Source: an uncultured Clostridium sp.
Lineage (GTDB): Bacteria; Bacillota; Clostridia; TANB77; CAG-508
DNA: 45,865 nucleotides
Assembly: GCA_947073285.1 (NCBI GenBank)
Contig: CAMTJT010000014.1
Span: 1-45,865, forward strand
Reading direction: 5' to 3'
The position numbers and the translations under genes were made by a program. The notes under the pieces were generated by a model. The model was given only the letters and a program-made list of their open reading frames with translations. It ran no database searches and was not told where the DNA came from. This document shows positions 23,605-34,160 of the stretch, in pieces (the first letter of the stretch is position 1; the number at the start of each line of letters is the position of its first letter).

Positions 23605-24747
23605 ATGTTTGATCTTTACAATCGGCCAAATCCCTTTATGTCCAGTCCTTCACGTCGCAAAAATGAAATTGAGGAAGAAAGCCCTTCTTTAGAAGATACT
23701 GTTGATAAGCATCCTTCTTCTAGGAAAAAAGGAAAAGAGCCCGTTCCCTTTTTCATTTTTATAGCTAGCCTCATCATTGTAATTGTAGGAACTGCATTTA
23801 TGGTGATATCTTCTTTGCATTTTATTTCTGAAACAGAAGAGGCTGTTATTACCTGTTTTGGTAACCCTCGTACAGTTTCACAATCTGGTCCTTGTTTCAC
23901 TATTCCCTTTATCGAAGAGTTTGTAGCTGTAGACAAAACAATTCATAAAATGGTTGTTGGCTATACAGTTGAAGATGATGATACCATTACGTCGGAAGCC
24001 TCTATGATTACCAAAGACTTCAACTTTCTGGACGTTTTCTTTGACTTGACATGGCAAGTATCTGACCCTGTTAAATATTTATATGCCAGTCAAAAACCAG
24101 AAATTATTTTGTCTAACCTTTTGCAATCTACGATTAGAGATACAGTAGGTACACGTTCGACTGATGATGTTTTAACAATCTCTCGTGATGATATCCAGGA
24201 AACTGTTACTAAAATTCTTGCAGATAAGATAGAAGCATTGGACATTGGCATTTTGATTCATCAGGCTACCATTCAAGATGCAGTACCACCTACACCAGAC
24301 GTTGAAGCTGCCTTTAATGCAGTAGAATCTGCCAAAACTAGCGTGAATACCAAAGTGTCTGAGGCAAATAAAACATATTCTGAAAAAACTTCCGAGGCTA
24401 AAGCTGATGCAGACGAAAAGATACAATCTGCTGAAGCAGATAAAGCAGAACGTATCAATGAGGCTGAAGGTCAGGTTGCTCGTTTTACCAGTATGTATGA
24501 ACAATACTTGTTAGCACCTGAAGTAACCAAACTCCGTATGTATTATGAAGCAATGGAAGAAATTTTGCCTAATGTGAAGGTTATTATTACTAATGGTAAT
24601 GGCGAAATTGTGAATGTGTTTACAGAACCCTATTCTAGTATGAATACAACCGCCACATCTAGTTCTAATTTGGGTGGCTCGGCTACTGCAAATACTGATG
24701 GCACTGCATCCCCATCAGACATTACAGATTCTGATAGTACGAACTAG
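23605..24747 (+). CDS. SPFH/Band 7 membrane protein, HflK-like
   Basis: A 380-aa protein. A charged cytosolic N-terminus precedes one transmembrane helix (about residues 49-70) and an SPFH domain (SETEEAVITCFGNPRTV onward). An Ala/Glu-rich coiled coil (SEANKTYSEKTSEAKADADE) and a Ser/Thr-rich tail follow. SPFH proteins form large ring cages with a partner and often control membrane proteases such as FtsH, encoded 4 kb downstream. Base composition is richer in GC than the neighbours, and codon 7 is an in-frame CGG (23623-23625) that must be read without a shift. The partner gene follows after 111 bp. HflK is the closest label; the specific family is uncertain. Confidence 0.82.
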   Translation: MFDLYNRPNPFMSSPSRRKNEIEEESPSLEDTVDKHPSSRKKGKEPVPFFIFIASLIIVIVGTAFMVISSLHFISETEEAVITCFGNPRTVSQSGPCFTIPFIEEFVAVDKTIHKMVVGYTVEDDDTITSEASMITKDFNFLDVFFDLTWQVSDPVKYLYASQKPEIILSNLLQSTIRDTVGTRSTDDVLTISRDDIQETVTKILADKIEALDIGILIHQATIQDAVPPTPDVEAAFNAVESAKTSVNTKVSEANKTYSEKTSEAKADADEKIQSAEADKAERINEAEGQVARFTSMYEQYLLAPEVTKLRMYYEAMEEILPNVKVIITNGNGEIVNVFTEPYSSMNTTATSSSNLGGSATANTDGTASPSDITDSDSTN

Positions 24748-24858
24748 CGTTTTATACTTTCCCCTAGATTTCAGGCAACTACCCTAGCTCTAAGAGCTTT
24801 AGGCTTTTTAAGTGAAAATCGGTTTCACTCTACCTGTTTTAATTGAAAGGAGTTCTTT

Positions 24859-25755
24859 ATGGAACGGTTTAAACGCATTGCTGTTGGCATAGCTTCGTGC
24901 TATTTGATTGCCTTTGTGCTACTTTTCCTTTTCAGTCTTTGCATTGTTACTACAAAGCCGAATGAATACAAAGTAGTACGTCAATTTGGTCAAGTGGTTA
25001 GTATTCATGAAAATGAAGATGGAAACAGTGGGCTTTCTTTTAAACTTCCCTTTATTCAAAGTGTTACTAAAATTCCTAACACCATGCTTATTTATGACTT
25101 ACCTGTTAGTAATGTCATTACTTCTGATAAGAAGACTATGATAGCAGACTGTTTTGCATTATACCAGTTTGATGATCCTATGCTGTATATCCGCACTTTG
25201 AATAATTCTCTTACATCTGCTGAAAGCAGAATTAATACTAATATTTACAGCAGTTTAAAAAATACAATTGGTAAAACTTCGCAAGAAGATGTTATCAGTG
25301 GAAGAGATGGTGCCCTTGTGAAGAGCATTATGGCAAACATTGGCAATGACTTAAATTCCTATGGTATTTCTTTAATATCTGTGGAAACTAAGACTTTAGA
25401 CCTTCCTGATGCTAATAAGGATGCTGTTTACAATAGAATGATTGCTGAAAGAAATGCAATATCTGCTCAATACACAGCTGATGGAGATCGCCAAGCCAAG
25501 GAAATTCTCAATCAGGCTGACAAGGAAGTATCTATTGCCCTTTCTAATGCAACAAAGGATGCTGAAAAGATTCGGGCTGAAGGTGAAGCAGAGTATATGA
25601 GAATTATCTCTAATGCTTACAATGATCCTGACAAGGCTGCTTTTTATAGCTTTGTTAGAGCTTTGGATGCTGCCAAACTTTCTCTTACCAATGGAGATAT
25701 CCTCTACCTTGATGAGAATAGCCCCTTAGCCTCCATTTTTACTAACGTAAATTAA
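24859..25755 (+). CDS. SPFH/Band 7 membrane protein, HflC-like
   Basis: A 298-aa partner of the preceding gene. It has an N-terminal membrane helix (residues 9-32), an SPFH domain (VTTKPNEYKVVRQFGQVV onward) and a helical region with the family motif AEKIRAEGEAEY near residue 236. The Arg of this motif is encoded by CGG (25573-25575), so here CGG must mean arginine for a normal protein. Codon 3 is also CGG (24865-24867). A GAAAGGAG site precedes ATG, and a GC-rich terminator follows. It likely forms a cage with the HflK-like protein on the membrane. Composition suggests horizontal transfer together with its neighbour. Confidence 0.83.
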   Translation: MERFKRIAVGIASCYLIAFVLLFLFSLCIVTTKPNEYKVVRQFGQVVSIHENEDGNSGLSFKLPFIQSVTKIPNTMLIYDLPVSNVITSDKKTMIADCFALYQFDDPMLYIRTLNNSLTSAESRINTNIYSSLKNTIGKTSQEDVISGRDGALVKSIMANIGNDLNSYGISLISVETKTLDLPDANKDAVYNRMIAERNAISAQYTADGDRQAKEILNQADKEVSIALSNATKDAEKIRAEGEAEYMRIISNAYNDPDKAAFYSFVRALDAAKLSLTNGDILYLDENSPLASIFTNVN

Positions 25756-25766
25756 TTTATCTAACC

Positions 25767-25803
25767 AGAGCCTGGCGGATTTTTCCGCTAGGCTCTTATT
25801 TTT
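25767..25803 (+). terminator. Terminator of the SPFH pair
   Basis: GC-rich stem AGAGCCTGGCGGA/TCCGCTAGGCTCT with a TTTT loop and a trailing T-run. It is much stronger than the native terminators of the window. Confidence 0.85.
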
Positions 25804-25847
25804 TGCTTTTTTACCTTAGTAATATAAAATATTGACTTTACTTTTAC

Positions 25848-25876
25848 TTGCTATCTTACTTATTTTATAGTATGAT
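25848..25876 (+). promoter_or_regulatory. Promoter of the HD-GYP gene
   Basis: TTGCTA (25848-25853), a 17-bp spacer and TATGAT (25871-25876). Confidence 0.55.
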
Positions 25877-25912
25877 TATTTTAAGAGATTACAAAAGAAT
25901 GTGGAGAAAATT

Positions 25913-26852
25913 ATGTTTCAAGAAAAATTTGATTTTTATAGTCCTGTTAGTTTAAAGTCTTATAATTTAAATCAAGCTATGCGTTATCAATTAAATATGT
26001 TAGAAAGGCTTGACCCTTATACTAGAAGACATAGTGAAAATGTTGCCAATTTATGTTGTAGAATTTGTGAGTATTTAAGATGTACTCAAGCTTTTACTAT
26101 TCACTGTACAATTTGTGGCTATTTACATGATGTTGGTAAGATGTTTGTTCCTTTAAATATTTTAAATAAACCATCTCAGTTAACGGCTGAGGAATATGAG
26201 ATTATGAAAAAGCATACTACGCTTGGTTATAATATGTGTATGAAAGATCCTAAACTTCGCCCTTATGCTCTTGCTGCTTTAGATCATCATGAAGCTTTAG
26301 ATGGTTCTCGGTTATCCTAATGGGATTAAGAAAAAACAAATTCCTTATGAAGCCCAAATTGTGCGTGTAGCTGATGAATATGATGCAATTGTTACCAAAA
26401 GGCAGTATACTACTCATGTTAATATTTCAGAAACTTTAAAAGATTTAATTAAAAATGCAAAACCAGACCCTAAATTTCTTGCTTTAGACCAGTTAGCTGA
26501 AAAAGAAAAAAATGGTAAAATTAATGGCATTATTTTAAAAAAGTTATTTAAGGTTGTTATTGATGATACCTTATATGAGATTAGTGGTATTGTAGAATAT
26601 GTAAAGTATTTAGAACAAGAAATCAAACGTTTAGAGGTAATTGATAATTATAAGAAGAAAGCAGAAAAATCTAATAAAGAAAAAACAAAGCAATATTATT
26701 TAGAAGGTATGAAGCTTTTGTTTCATGCTGGTGAAACACAGGAAAATTGTACACAAATTTTAGAGGAATTTAGGCAAGCTCTTACCATTCGTAAGGATAT
26801 GATTCAAAAATTGTATCAAGAAATTAAAGTAATTAAAAAATTACGTATTTAA
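25913..26852 (+). CDS. HD-GYP domain protein, +1 frameshift at CGG
   Basis: A 312-aa protein when one base is skipped. The HD-GYP metal-site motifs are present: HSENVANLC, HDVGK, KKHTTLGY and HHEALDGSGYP, then RVADEYDAIVTKRQY. Codon 133 is CGG (26309-26311), and skipping C turns SR into the glycine of the GYP motif. Without the shift the product ends at once. HD-GYP proteins usually hydrolyse cyclic dinucleotides; which one cannot be told here. No signal peptide or receiver domain is seen. The C-terminal 120 residues are helical and charged. The start at 25913 is chosen because the GGAG site overlaps the upstream GTG. Confidence 0.85.
26309..26311 (+). other. +1 frameshift site, TCT CGG TTA (HD-GYP gene)
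   Basis: Zero-frame CGG at codon 133. Skipping C gives GGT TAT CCT, the GYP motif itself. Frame 0 reaches TAA two codons later, and the downstream frame carries the rest of the domain. Confidence 0.9.
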
Positions 26853-27006
26853 AAAATAGCCTATTTTAAAGATTATATATTTTAAACATTACATATTTAA
26901 AAAATTGCATATTTTTAAAATGCTTACTTTGTGAATTTTATGTAGCTTTTATTGCTTTTTGGCAAACCTTGTAATAAAATATTTATAATAAATTGTGGAG
27001 GAATAT

Positions 27007-29223
27007 ATGAAATCAAACAAAAGCAAAGTAAAAAAAGTATATACCATTTCTAATAAGCTAAGAATTGCTTTATTAATTTTTTTAGCACTATTTTTTCTAC
27101 TTATTATACGTCTTGGCTTTATTCAATTTATACAAGGTGCTGATTTAAAAGAACAAATGTATAATCAATTAATTAAAAGTGATTCTATTAGCCCTAAAAG
27201 AGGCACTATTTTTGATTCTACTGGAAAAGCTCTTGCTGTTAGTGCTCCTGTTGATACTGTTAGCATTAACCCTAGTCTTATTGTTGTTACTGAAAAAAAT
27301 AAAATTAATGAAGAGAAAACAAAAGCTTTAAAAGAAAAAGTGGCTAAAGCCTTTTCTGAGATTTTTGAACTAGATTATGAAGAAACTTTAGAAAAAGTAA
27401 GTCGTGATACAACTTTTGTTACAGTTGCTAGAAAAATAGAAAAAGATAAAATCGATAGTTTAAAAGCTTGGATGGATGAAGAAGATATTTATTCTGGTAT
27501 TAATATTAATGAAGATACAAAACGTTATTATCCTTATGAAAATTTAGCCTCTTCGCTTATGGGATTTTGTAATATTGATAATCAAGGTATTGAAGGTTTA
27601 GAAGCTGCCTGGGATGATGTTTTAACAGGTACTCCTGGTAAAATTATCAATGCTAGAAACGCTGTACAAGGTTTTATCCCTGATGAAAATCAAACTTATA
27701 TTCCTGCTGAAAATGGTAGTGACCTTACTTTAACAATTGATGCTAATATTCAATCTATTGTAGAAAAATATTTAAACCAAGCTTGTATTGAAAATAAATG
27801 TGAGAGAGGTGGCAATGTAATTGCTATGAATCCTAAAACTGGAGACATCTTAGCTATGGCTACTTACCCAGATTATGATTTAAATAACAGGCTTAGTATG
27901 CCAAGTTACCTTGACGAAAAAACTTGGAAAGATATGAGTGTGGAAGAACAAAGTACTACTTTAAATTCTTTATATAAAAATCGTGCTATTGCAGATACTT
28001 ATGAACCTGGTTCTGTCTTTAAAATTATTACTGCTGCTATTGCTTTAGAAGAAAATCTGGCAGATCCTGATCAAGCAGATGTTTATACTTGTAAAGGCTA
28101 TCAAACTGTTTCTGGTATTCGAATGAATTGTGCTGTTAGGGCTGGACATGGTAACCAAAGTTTAAGGCAATCTTTAGCCAATTCTTGTAACCCTGGTTTT
28201 ATGCAATTAGGTGCTAAAATAGGAGCAAAAACTGCTTATCGTTATTATGATGCTTTTGGATTTTTTAATAAAACTGGAATTGCTACTTCTGGTGAAACTG
28301 GCTATACTATTTTTTGGGACTTAGATAATGTTGGTCCTATTGAAACTGCTACTATGTCTTATGGCCAAAGGTTTAAAATTACGCCTCTTCAAATGATTAC
28401 TGCTGCTTGTACTGTTGCAAATGATGGTATTTTAATGCAACCAAGAATTGTAAAAGAAGTAAAAAATACAGATACTGGTGCTATCACTACTATAGACCCT
28501 GTTCAAGTAAGACAAGTTATCTCTAAAGAAACAGCTAATACTATGATGGATATGTTAGAAACTGTTGTGACAAGTGGTACTGGTAAAAAAGCACAAGTAA
28601 AAGGTTATTCTATTGCAGGTAAAACTGGTACTTCTGAACCAGATTATGCTAAAGATGAAGGTTATACTGCCTCTTTTTTAGGTATTTCTCCTACTGAAGA
28701 TCCTGAAATTGTACTTCTTGTTACTCTTTATGCTCCTAAAGGTTTAAAAGGAAACCATGGTAGTGAAGTAGCTGCTCCTGTTGCAGCACAAATTTTGACA
28801 GAAGTTTTACCTTATTTACAAATTCCATCTGATGGCTCTAATGAAGATTCTAATAAGACTATTACTTTACCTAATGTAGCTAATAAAACGGTTGCAGAAG
28901 CTAAAAAGATTTTAGAAAAAGCTGGTTTTGTATGTAGTACTTCTGGCAATAGTTCAGATATTGTAAAAGATCAATATCCTGTAAAGGGTTCTTCTTTACT
29001 AAAAAATTCGATTGTTAAGCTATATACCGAATCAGAAGATACTCGTATTTCTACGCAAGTTCCTAACCTAATTGGAAAGAATTTATCTCAAGTAAAAGCT
29101 CTTTTGAAAGAGAAGAACTTAAATGTTAGTATTACAGGTTCTGGAACAGTTGTTAGTCAAGACCCTATTGAAAATACTTCTGTTCAAGAAGGTACAGTGG
29201 TAAAGGTTACTCTTAGCAAGTAG
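27007..29223 (+). CDS. Class B penicillin-binding protein with two PASTA domains (PBP2x/SpoVD-like)
   Basis: A 738-aa transpeptidase that crosslinks peptidoglycan at septum or cortex. Order: one transmembrane helix (about residues 20-40), a dimerisation domain with RGTIFDSTGKALA, and a transpeptidase domain with the nucleophile motif GSVFK (near residue 335), the SCN motif in ANSCN and the KTGT motif (near 540). Two PASTA repeats follow (ITLPNVANKTVAEAKKIL and VPNLIGKNLSQVKALL). Two PASTA repeats recall PBP2x; sporulation SpoVD normally has one. The start is set by GGAGG 4 nt upstream. No other division gene is next to it, so its role is not fixed by context. Confidence 0.9.
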   Translation: MKSNKSKVKKVYTISNKLRIALLIFLALFFLLIIRLGFIQFIQGADLKEQMYNQLIKSDSISPKRGTIFDSTGKALAVSAPVDTVSINPSLIVVTEKNKINEEKTKALKEKVAKAFSEIFELDYEETLEKVSRDTTFVTVARKIEKDKIDSLKAWMDEEDIYSGININEDTKRYYPYENLASSLMGFCNIDNQGIEGLEAAWDDVLTGTPGKIINARNAVQGFIPDENQTYIPAENGSDLTLTIDANIQSIVEKYLNQACIENKCERGGNVIAMNPKTGDILAMATYPDYDLNNRLSMPSYLDEKTWKDMSVEEQSTTLNSLYKNRAIADTYEPGSVFKIITAAIALEENLADPDQADVYTCKGYQTVSGIRMNCAVRAGHGNQSLRQSLANSCNPGFMQLGAKIGAKTAYRYYDAFGFFNKTGIATSGETGYTIFWDLDNVGPIETATMSYGQRFKITPLQMITAACTVANDGILMQPRIVKEVKNTDTGAITTIDPVQVRQVISKETANTMMDMLETVVTSGTGKKAQVKGYSIAGKTGTSEPDYAKDEGYTASFLGISPTEDPEIVLLVTLYAPKGLKGNHGSEVAAPVAAQILTEVLPYLQIPSDGSNEDSNKTITLPNVANKTVAEAKKILEKAGFVCSTSGNSSDIVKDQYPVKGSSLLKNSIVKLYTESEDTRISTQVPNLIGKNLSQVKALLKEKNLNVSITGSGTVVSQDPIENTSVQEGTVVKVTLSK

Positions 29224-29331
29224 TATATGTTTAAGGTTCTACCTAATAACCTTTGGTATAAGTTATTCGTAATTGGTAAAATATAGATAGCTAACTTAAA
29301 CTTAAGATTTTTCTATATAAGAAAGGAAGTC

Positions 29332-29374
29332 TAACCTTGTTGTATAGCAAAAATCTGCTATTTTTCCTTTACAA
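29332..29374 (-). repeat. Modular hairpin repeat, copy C (short form)
   Basis: CTAACCTTG joined to the TTGTATAGCAAAAAT...TTTACAA palindrome. The TGTGCA modules of copies A and B are absent. Confidence 0.65.
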
Positions 29375-29376
29375 TA

Positions 29377-29431
29377 AAAAAACAACTACTATGAAAGTAA
29401 AATAACTTGTTTTCATAGTAGTTGTTTTTTT
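29377..29431. terminator. Bidirectional terminator between the PBP and ftsH genes
   Basis: Long stem AACAACTACTATGAAA/TTTCATAGTAGTTG flanked by A-run and T-run, between convergent genes. Confidence 0.85.
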
Positions 29432-29512
29432 ATATATTCTTTTTTATTGTTTCTTTTTAGCTAAGTTTCCAAAGTCATACTTTTTTCAAATACTACCATC
29501 CCTAAAGTGATA

Positions 29513-31327
29513 CTATTTTGTTTCAAAAATTTCGTCAAATTCTTCTCCATCGATTTTTTCTTTTTCTAGTAATACTGTAGCTACTGCTGTTAGTTTATCC
29601 ATATTAGCTTGTAAAATTTCTGCTGCTTTACGATAAGCAAAATCGATAATGCTTTTTACTTCTTCATCTATTAATGCTGCTGTTTCTTCTGAGTATTCTT
29701 TTGATTGAGCAAAGTCTCTTCCTAAAAATACTTCTTGTTGGCTTGAACCTAACATAATGGTTCCTACTTTTTCACTCATTCCATATCTGGTTACCATATT
29801 TCTAGCTATTGCTGTTGCTCTTTCTATATCATTACTTGCACCTGTTGAGATATCATCTAATACTAATTTTTCTGCTACTCTACCACCTAGAAGTGAAACT
29901 ATATTTTCTACCATTTCAGTTCTAGACATAAATGATTTATCTTCTGTTGGACGATACATAGTGTACCCTCCTGCCATTCCTCTTGGTATAATAGAGATTT
30001 GATGTACTGGGTCTTGTGTTGGTAAAAATCTGCTTACTACTGCATGACCTGCCTCATGGAAGGCAACTAGTTTTTGCTCTTTTTCGCTTCTAACTCTTGT
30101 TCTTTTTTCTGGTCCCATGGTTACTTTTACCATAGCATCTTCTACTTCTGCCATTCCAATTTGTTCTAGGTTTCTTCTAGCTGCTAATAGTGCTGCTTCA
30201 TTTAATACGTTTTCTAGGTCTGCTCCTGAAAAACCTGATGTATTTTTTGCAATTGTTTTTAGGTCTACATCATCTCCTAGTTTTTTCTTTCTACTATGCA
30301 CTTCTAATATTTGCTCTCTTGCTTTTACATCTGGTGCTCCTACTACAATTTGTCTGTCAAATCTTCCTGGTCTTAATAAGGCTTTATCTAAGATATCTGG
30401 TCTATTGGTTGCAGCTAGTACAATTACACCCTCATTTGCAGTAAATCCATCCATTTCTACTAGTAATTGGTTTAGGGTTTGTTCTCTTTCATCATGTCCT
30501 CCACCAAGTCCTGCTCCTCTTTGACGTCCAACTGCATCTATTTCATCTATAAATATAATACATGGTGATTTTTTCTTAGCTTCTTCAAATAAATCTCTTA
30601 CACGTGATGCACCAACACCAACAAACATTTCTACGAAGTCAGAACCACTTATAAAGAAGAATGGTACTCCTGCTTCTCCTGCTACTGCTTTTGCTAATAG
30701 TGTTTTACCTGTTCCTGGTTGCCCTACAAGTAGCACTCCTTTTGGTATTCTTGCTCCCATTTCTGTGAATTTTCTTGGATTTTTTAAGAATTCTACGATT
30801 TCTTCTAATTCTTCTTTTTCTTCATCAACACCTGCTACATCTTGAAATGTAATTCTATTTTTGTCTGCTGGAGTTATCATTCTAGCACGGCTTTTTCCAA
30901 ATGACATTGTTTTACCATTACCACCATTTGCACCGCCTGCTCCTCCCATTAAGAAGAACCAGAATACTAAGAAAATAATAAGTAGACCAAATGGAGTTAA
31001 TAAACTAAATATAACCATCCATATTGATTCTGATTTTTCAGTTACTTTTACAGTTCCTGCTCTCATACTATTTTCTAATGTGTTCATTAGGTTATAAACA
31101 CTTGGAATGTTAACTTCTTTTGTTACATTTTCATTTTTTAGTTTTACTTCTGCTTTGCTTCCATTAGAAGATAATGTAATTTCTCTCACTTCTTCTGTTT
31201 CGATTTTAGCTACTAAGTCTGAGTAGGCTAATTTGTTGTCTGTATTTTCTATGATAGAACTAATTAATACAATTAATATAATTGCAATGACTAGCCACAT
31301 AGCTAAGGTTTTGATACTATTTTTCAC
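29513..31327 (-). CDS. ftsH: ATP-dependent zinc metalloprotease FtsH
   Basis: A 604-aa membrane AAA+ protease that degrades misfolded membrane and regulatory proteins. Two transmembrane helices (about residues 5-25 and 105-127) flank the small external domain. They are followed by the AAA module with Walker A GQPGTGKT, Walker [10 protein letters not shown] and the pore loop FVGVGA, then the zinc site HEAGH. Length is normal. It is transcribed from its own promoter at 31429-31457, downstream of tilS. SPFH proteins of the HflK/HflC type are its usual partners, and a pair of that type lies 4 kb away. No in-frame CGG. Confidence 0.97.
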   Translation of the reverse strand: MKNSIKTLAMWLVIAIILIVLISSIIENTDNKLAYSDLVAKIETEEVREITLSSNGSKAEVKLKNENVTKEVNIPSVYNLMNTLENSMRAGTVKVTEKSESIWMVIFSLLTPFGLLIIFLVFWFFLMGGAGGANGGNGKTMSFGKSRARMITPADKNRITFQDVAGVDEEKEELEEIVEFLKNPRKFTEMGARIPKGVLLVGQPGTGKTLLAKAVAGEAGVPFFFISGSDFVEMFVGVGASRVRDLFEEAKKKSPCIIFIDEIDAVGRQRGAGLGGGHDEREQTLNQLLVEMDGFTANEGVIVLAATNRPDILDKALLRPGRFDRQIVVGAPDVKAREQILEVHSRKKKLGDDVDLKTIAKNTSGFSGADLENVLNEAALLAARRNLEQIGMAEVEDAMVKVTMGPEKRTRVRSEKEQKLVAFHEAGHAVVSRFLPTQDPVHQISIIPRGMAGGYTMYRPTEDKSFMSRTEMVENIVSLLGGRVAEKLVLDDISTGASNDIERATAIARNMVTRYGMSEKVGTIMLGSSQQEVFLGRDFAQSKEYSEETAALIDEEVKSIIDFAYRKAAEILQANMDKLTAVATVLLEKEKIDGEEFDEIFETK

Positions 31328-31428
31328 AATATTTCCTCCTTATTTTTCTTACTGCTTAATTTGTAATTACTTATTTTATACTACTGATTTTATTTTAGGC
31401 ACAATATCACTTAATAATTACAGTGTAG

Positions 31429-31457
31429 ACTATACCATATTGTTTTTTGTATTGCAA
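31429..31457 (-). promoter_or_regulatory. Promoter of ftsH
   Basis: TTGCAA (31452-31457), a 17-bp spacer and TATAGT (31429-31434) on the minus strand. Confidence 0.75.
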
Positions 31458-31578
31458 GTGTTTTTACAAAACTTTCATTTCTCAAATCAAGCTATAGCAA
31501 GGCTTTTCTTACGGAAGGTTCATTTTACCTATAGCAAATTTTTTAATATTTTTTTAGTTTTTTTAAAAAATATTTTAC

Positions 31579-32589
31579 TTATTTTATAATTTTAGAAATT
31601 AAATAAATTTTTCCTTGTTTTACAAATATTCTTATATTTTTGTTTGGTTCTAAATATTTATTTCCAATATTGTTTTTACATAGTTTGATAATATCTTCTA
31701 AATGTATTTTAGAAATTCCTTGAGTTGTTCCTATTAGCTTGTTAATAGTATATAAAATAAGTCTTGTTTTTATTACCATCTCTTGGTTATTAAATTGTTT
31801 TAAGTCTAATATAATTTCTTTTTCAGTTTCCCCTATTTTTATAGTTTCATACTGTTTTGTAATAATTTTTGTAAAATATTCTTCGTCTTGTTTTGCTAGG
31901 TCTGATAATCTATTTAAGGTTTCTATTATATTAGGGTTAAATTCTTTTTGCAAATATGGAATTAATTCATTTCTAATTTTATTTCTAGTATATATATTTT
32001 CTAAATTACTTTTATCTAACTTAGGTGCTATTTTTTTTTCTTCACAGTAGTTTTCTATTTCTTGTCTTGTACAACTTCTAATTGGTCTTATATAGCTTAT
32101 TTCATTTTGTATGGTACTTTTTCGTTTGATTTCTATTCCTTTTAGTCCTGAAATAGCACTTCCCCTTAAAAGGTTCATTAGTATGGTTTCACAATTATCA
32201 TTTGCTGTGTGTGCTGTTGCAATTTTATTTGCGTTTGTTTTTAATGCTATTTCTTCAAAAAATTCATAACGCACAGTTCTTCCCATTTCTTCTGTACCCT
32301 TTTTTTCTTGTTTGGCAAGTTCTATTATATTAGCATATTTGATATATACTGGTATTTTTAGCTTTTCACAAAATGCTTGTACATAGTTTGTTTCTTCTTG
32401 TGCCTCTTTTCGTATTTGATGATTAACATGTGCTACTACTATTTCACATTCTAAATCTTTTTTTAAGCAATTTAAAATATCTAGCAGACACATGGAATCA
32501 GGTCCGCCAGATACACCTATTACTATTTTATCGTTTTTTTCTATTAAGCTATTTTTTTGGATAGTTTCTAGTACTTTTTCTTGTAACAT
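31579..32589 (-). CDS. tilS: tRNA(Ile)-lysidine synthetase TilS
   Basis: A 336-aa N-type ATP pyrophosphatase that converts C34 of tRNA-Ile2 to lysidine, needed to read AUA, a common codon in this AT-rich genome. The PP-loop VSGGPDSMC lies near residue 27. TAHTANDNCETILMNLLRGS and the IRPIRSCTRQEIENYC segments are diagnostic. It is shorter than the Bacillus enzyme, lacking much of the C-terminal domain. It lies between dnaB and ftsH on the same strand; the pairing with ftsH is common in Firmicutes. An AAAGGGA site precedes ATG. Confidence 0.92.
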   Translation of the reverse strand: MLQEKVLETIQKNSLIEKNDKIVIGVSGGPDSMCLLDILNCLKKDLECEIVVAHVNHQIRKEAQEETNYVQAFCEKLKIPVYIKYANIIELAKQEKKGTEEMGRTVRYEFFEEIALKTNANKIATAHTANDNCETILMNLLRGSAISGLKGIEIKRKSTIQNEISYIRPIRSCTRQEIENYCEEKKIAPKLDKSNLENIYTRNKIRNELIPYLQKEFNPNIIETLNRLSDLAKQDEEYFTKIITKQYETIKIGETEKEIILDLKQFNNQEMVIKTRLILYTINKLIGTTQGISKIHLEDIIKLCKNNIGNKYLEPNKNIRIFVKQGKIYLISKIIK

Positions 32590-32747
32590 TTTTGTTCCCT
32601 TTCATTTTTCTCTTCTTTTATAACTATGTTCTTTTTAATTTTTACCATTCTTAATCATATGCATTTTTGCAGTTTTAAAGTGGATTTTAAGCCTGCTTTT
32701 TTCTTTAAGCATTTTCTACCTTAAGTATTTTGAAAATAAGAAAAATG

Positions 32748-34079
32748 TTACTCTCTATATTTATCTAAGTTAGCAAATTTTGTATAACTTCCAAGCCATA
32801 ATAGTTCTACAGTTCCTGTTGAGCCTGCTCTGTGCTTTGCTAAAATTACTTCTGCAATGTTTTTCTTTTCAGAATCTTCATTATAGTAATCATCACGATA
32901 TAAAAACATAACAATATCAGCATCTTGCTCAATAGCTCCTGATTCACGAAGGTCTGATAACATTGGTCTATGGTCTGGTCTTTGTTCTACTGAACGTGAA
33001 AGTTGTGAAAGTGCAATAACTGGTACTTTAATTTCTTTTGCTAAGATTTTAAGTGAACGGCTTATTTCTGAAATTTCTTGTTCACGACTTCCCCCTCTTT
33101 TATTACTTCCTTGAACTAATTGTATATAGTCAATTACTACCATTCCTATATTTTTTTCTAGTTTTAGTTTCCTACATTTTGCACGTATTTCCATAGCAGA
33201 TATTCCTGGGGTGTCCTCTATAAAAATTTGTGCTCCTGATAGTTCTCCTGATGCTTCTGCTAATTTTTGCCAATCATCATCTTCTATTTTTCCAGTTCTT
33301 ACTTTGTTACTATCTACCATTGCTTCACTACATAATATACGGTTTGTCATTTGTTCTTTTGACATTTCTAAACTAAAAATAACTACTGGTGTGTTATACC
33401 TTACTGCTGCATTTGTTGCAATGTTTAATGCAAAAGCTGATTTTCCCATAGCAGGTCTTGCAGCTACAATTACTAAGTCTGATTCGTGTAAGCCTGCTGT
33501 CATATAATCTAAATCTGCAAATCCTGTAGCTACTCCTGTTATACGCTGTTTTTGATTATATAGTTGTTCTAATTGTGTGAATGAATCTACTAAAATATCT
33601 TTTATGCTACTGTATCCTTTTTGATTTCTGCTTTGTATTACATCAAATATCTTTCTTTCTGCTGTATCTAATAGGTCTTCTACCTCTTGTGCTTGGTCAT
33701 AACCTAATTCTATAAGTTCATTAGCTGTTTTGATTAATGCTCTTAAGGCTGATTTTTCTTCTACTATTTTGATATATTGTTCTACATTGGCTGTGGTTGG
33801 CACTTTATCTGGAAGCTGTGCAATATATTCTAACCCCCCTACTGCCTCTAGTTGGTTCATAGATTGCAATTCTGTTTTTAGTGTGATAATATCTACTGGT
33901 TCTGCACGGTTATACAGATTTAATATTGCACTATAAATTTGTTTGTTATCTTCACGATAAAAGTCTTCTTCTTTTAATGTTTCAACTGCTGACATGATAG
34001 CATCTTTATCTGTTAACATACTTCCTATAACAGCTTGTTCTGCTTCTATATCGTGTGGTGGTATTTTTCCTAGTTCCAT
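32748..34079 (-). CDS. dnaB: Replicative DNA helicase DnaB/DnaC
   Basis: A 443-aa hexameric helicase unwinding DNA at the replication fork. The N-terminal collar domain begins with IPPHDIEAEQAVIGSML. The RecA-like motor has Walker A ARPAMGKSAFALN, Walker B MVVIDYIQLV and the LSQLSRSVEQR motif. Length is standard and no intein is present. It follows rplI by 81 nt, the gdpP-rplI-dnaB order typical of Firmicutes. A GGGGG-containing site precedes ATG. Confidence 0.97.
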   Translation of the reverse strand: MELGKIPPHDIEAEQAVIGSMLTDKDAIMSAVETLKEEDFYREDNKQIYSAILNLYNRAEPVDIITLKTELQSMNQLEAVGGLEYIAQLPDKVPTTANVEQYIKIVEEKSALRALIKTANELIELGYDQAQEVEDLLDTAERKIFDVIQSRNQKGYSSIKDILVDSFTQLEQLYNQKQRITGVATGFADLDYMTAGLHESDLVIVAARPAMGKSAFALNIATNAAVRYNTPVVIFSLEMSKEQMTNRILCSEAMVDSNKVRTGKIEDDDWQKLAEASGELSGAQIFIEDTPGISAMEIRAKCRKLKLEKNIGMVVIDYIQLVQGSNKRGGSREQEISEISRSLKILAKEIKVPVIALSQLSRSVEQRPDHRPMLSDLRESGAIEQDADIVMFLYRDDYYNEDSEKKNIAEVILAKHRAGSTGTVELLWLGSYTKFANLDKYRE

Positions 34080-34160
34080 TGTTTAGCCCCCTATTTATCC
34101 ATTTACGTGAAATACTTTTATCTTTTATAAATTACTTTATTTTATCAGTAGTTATGTGTT

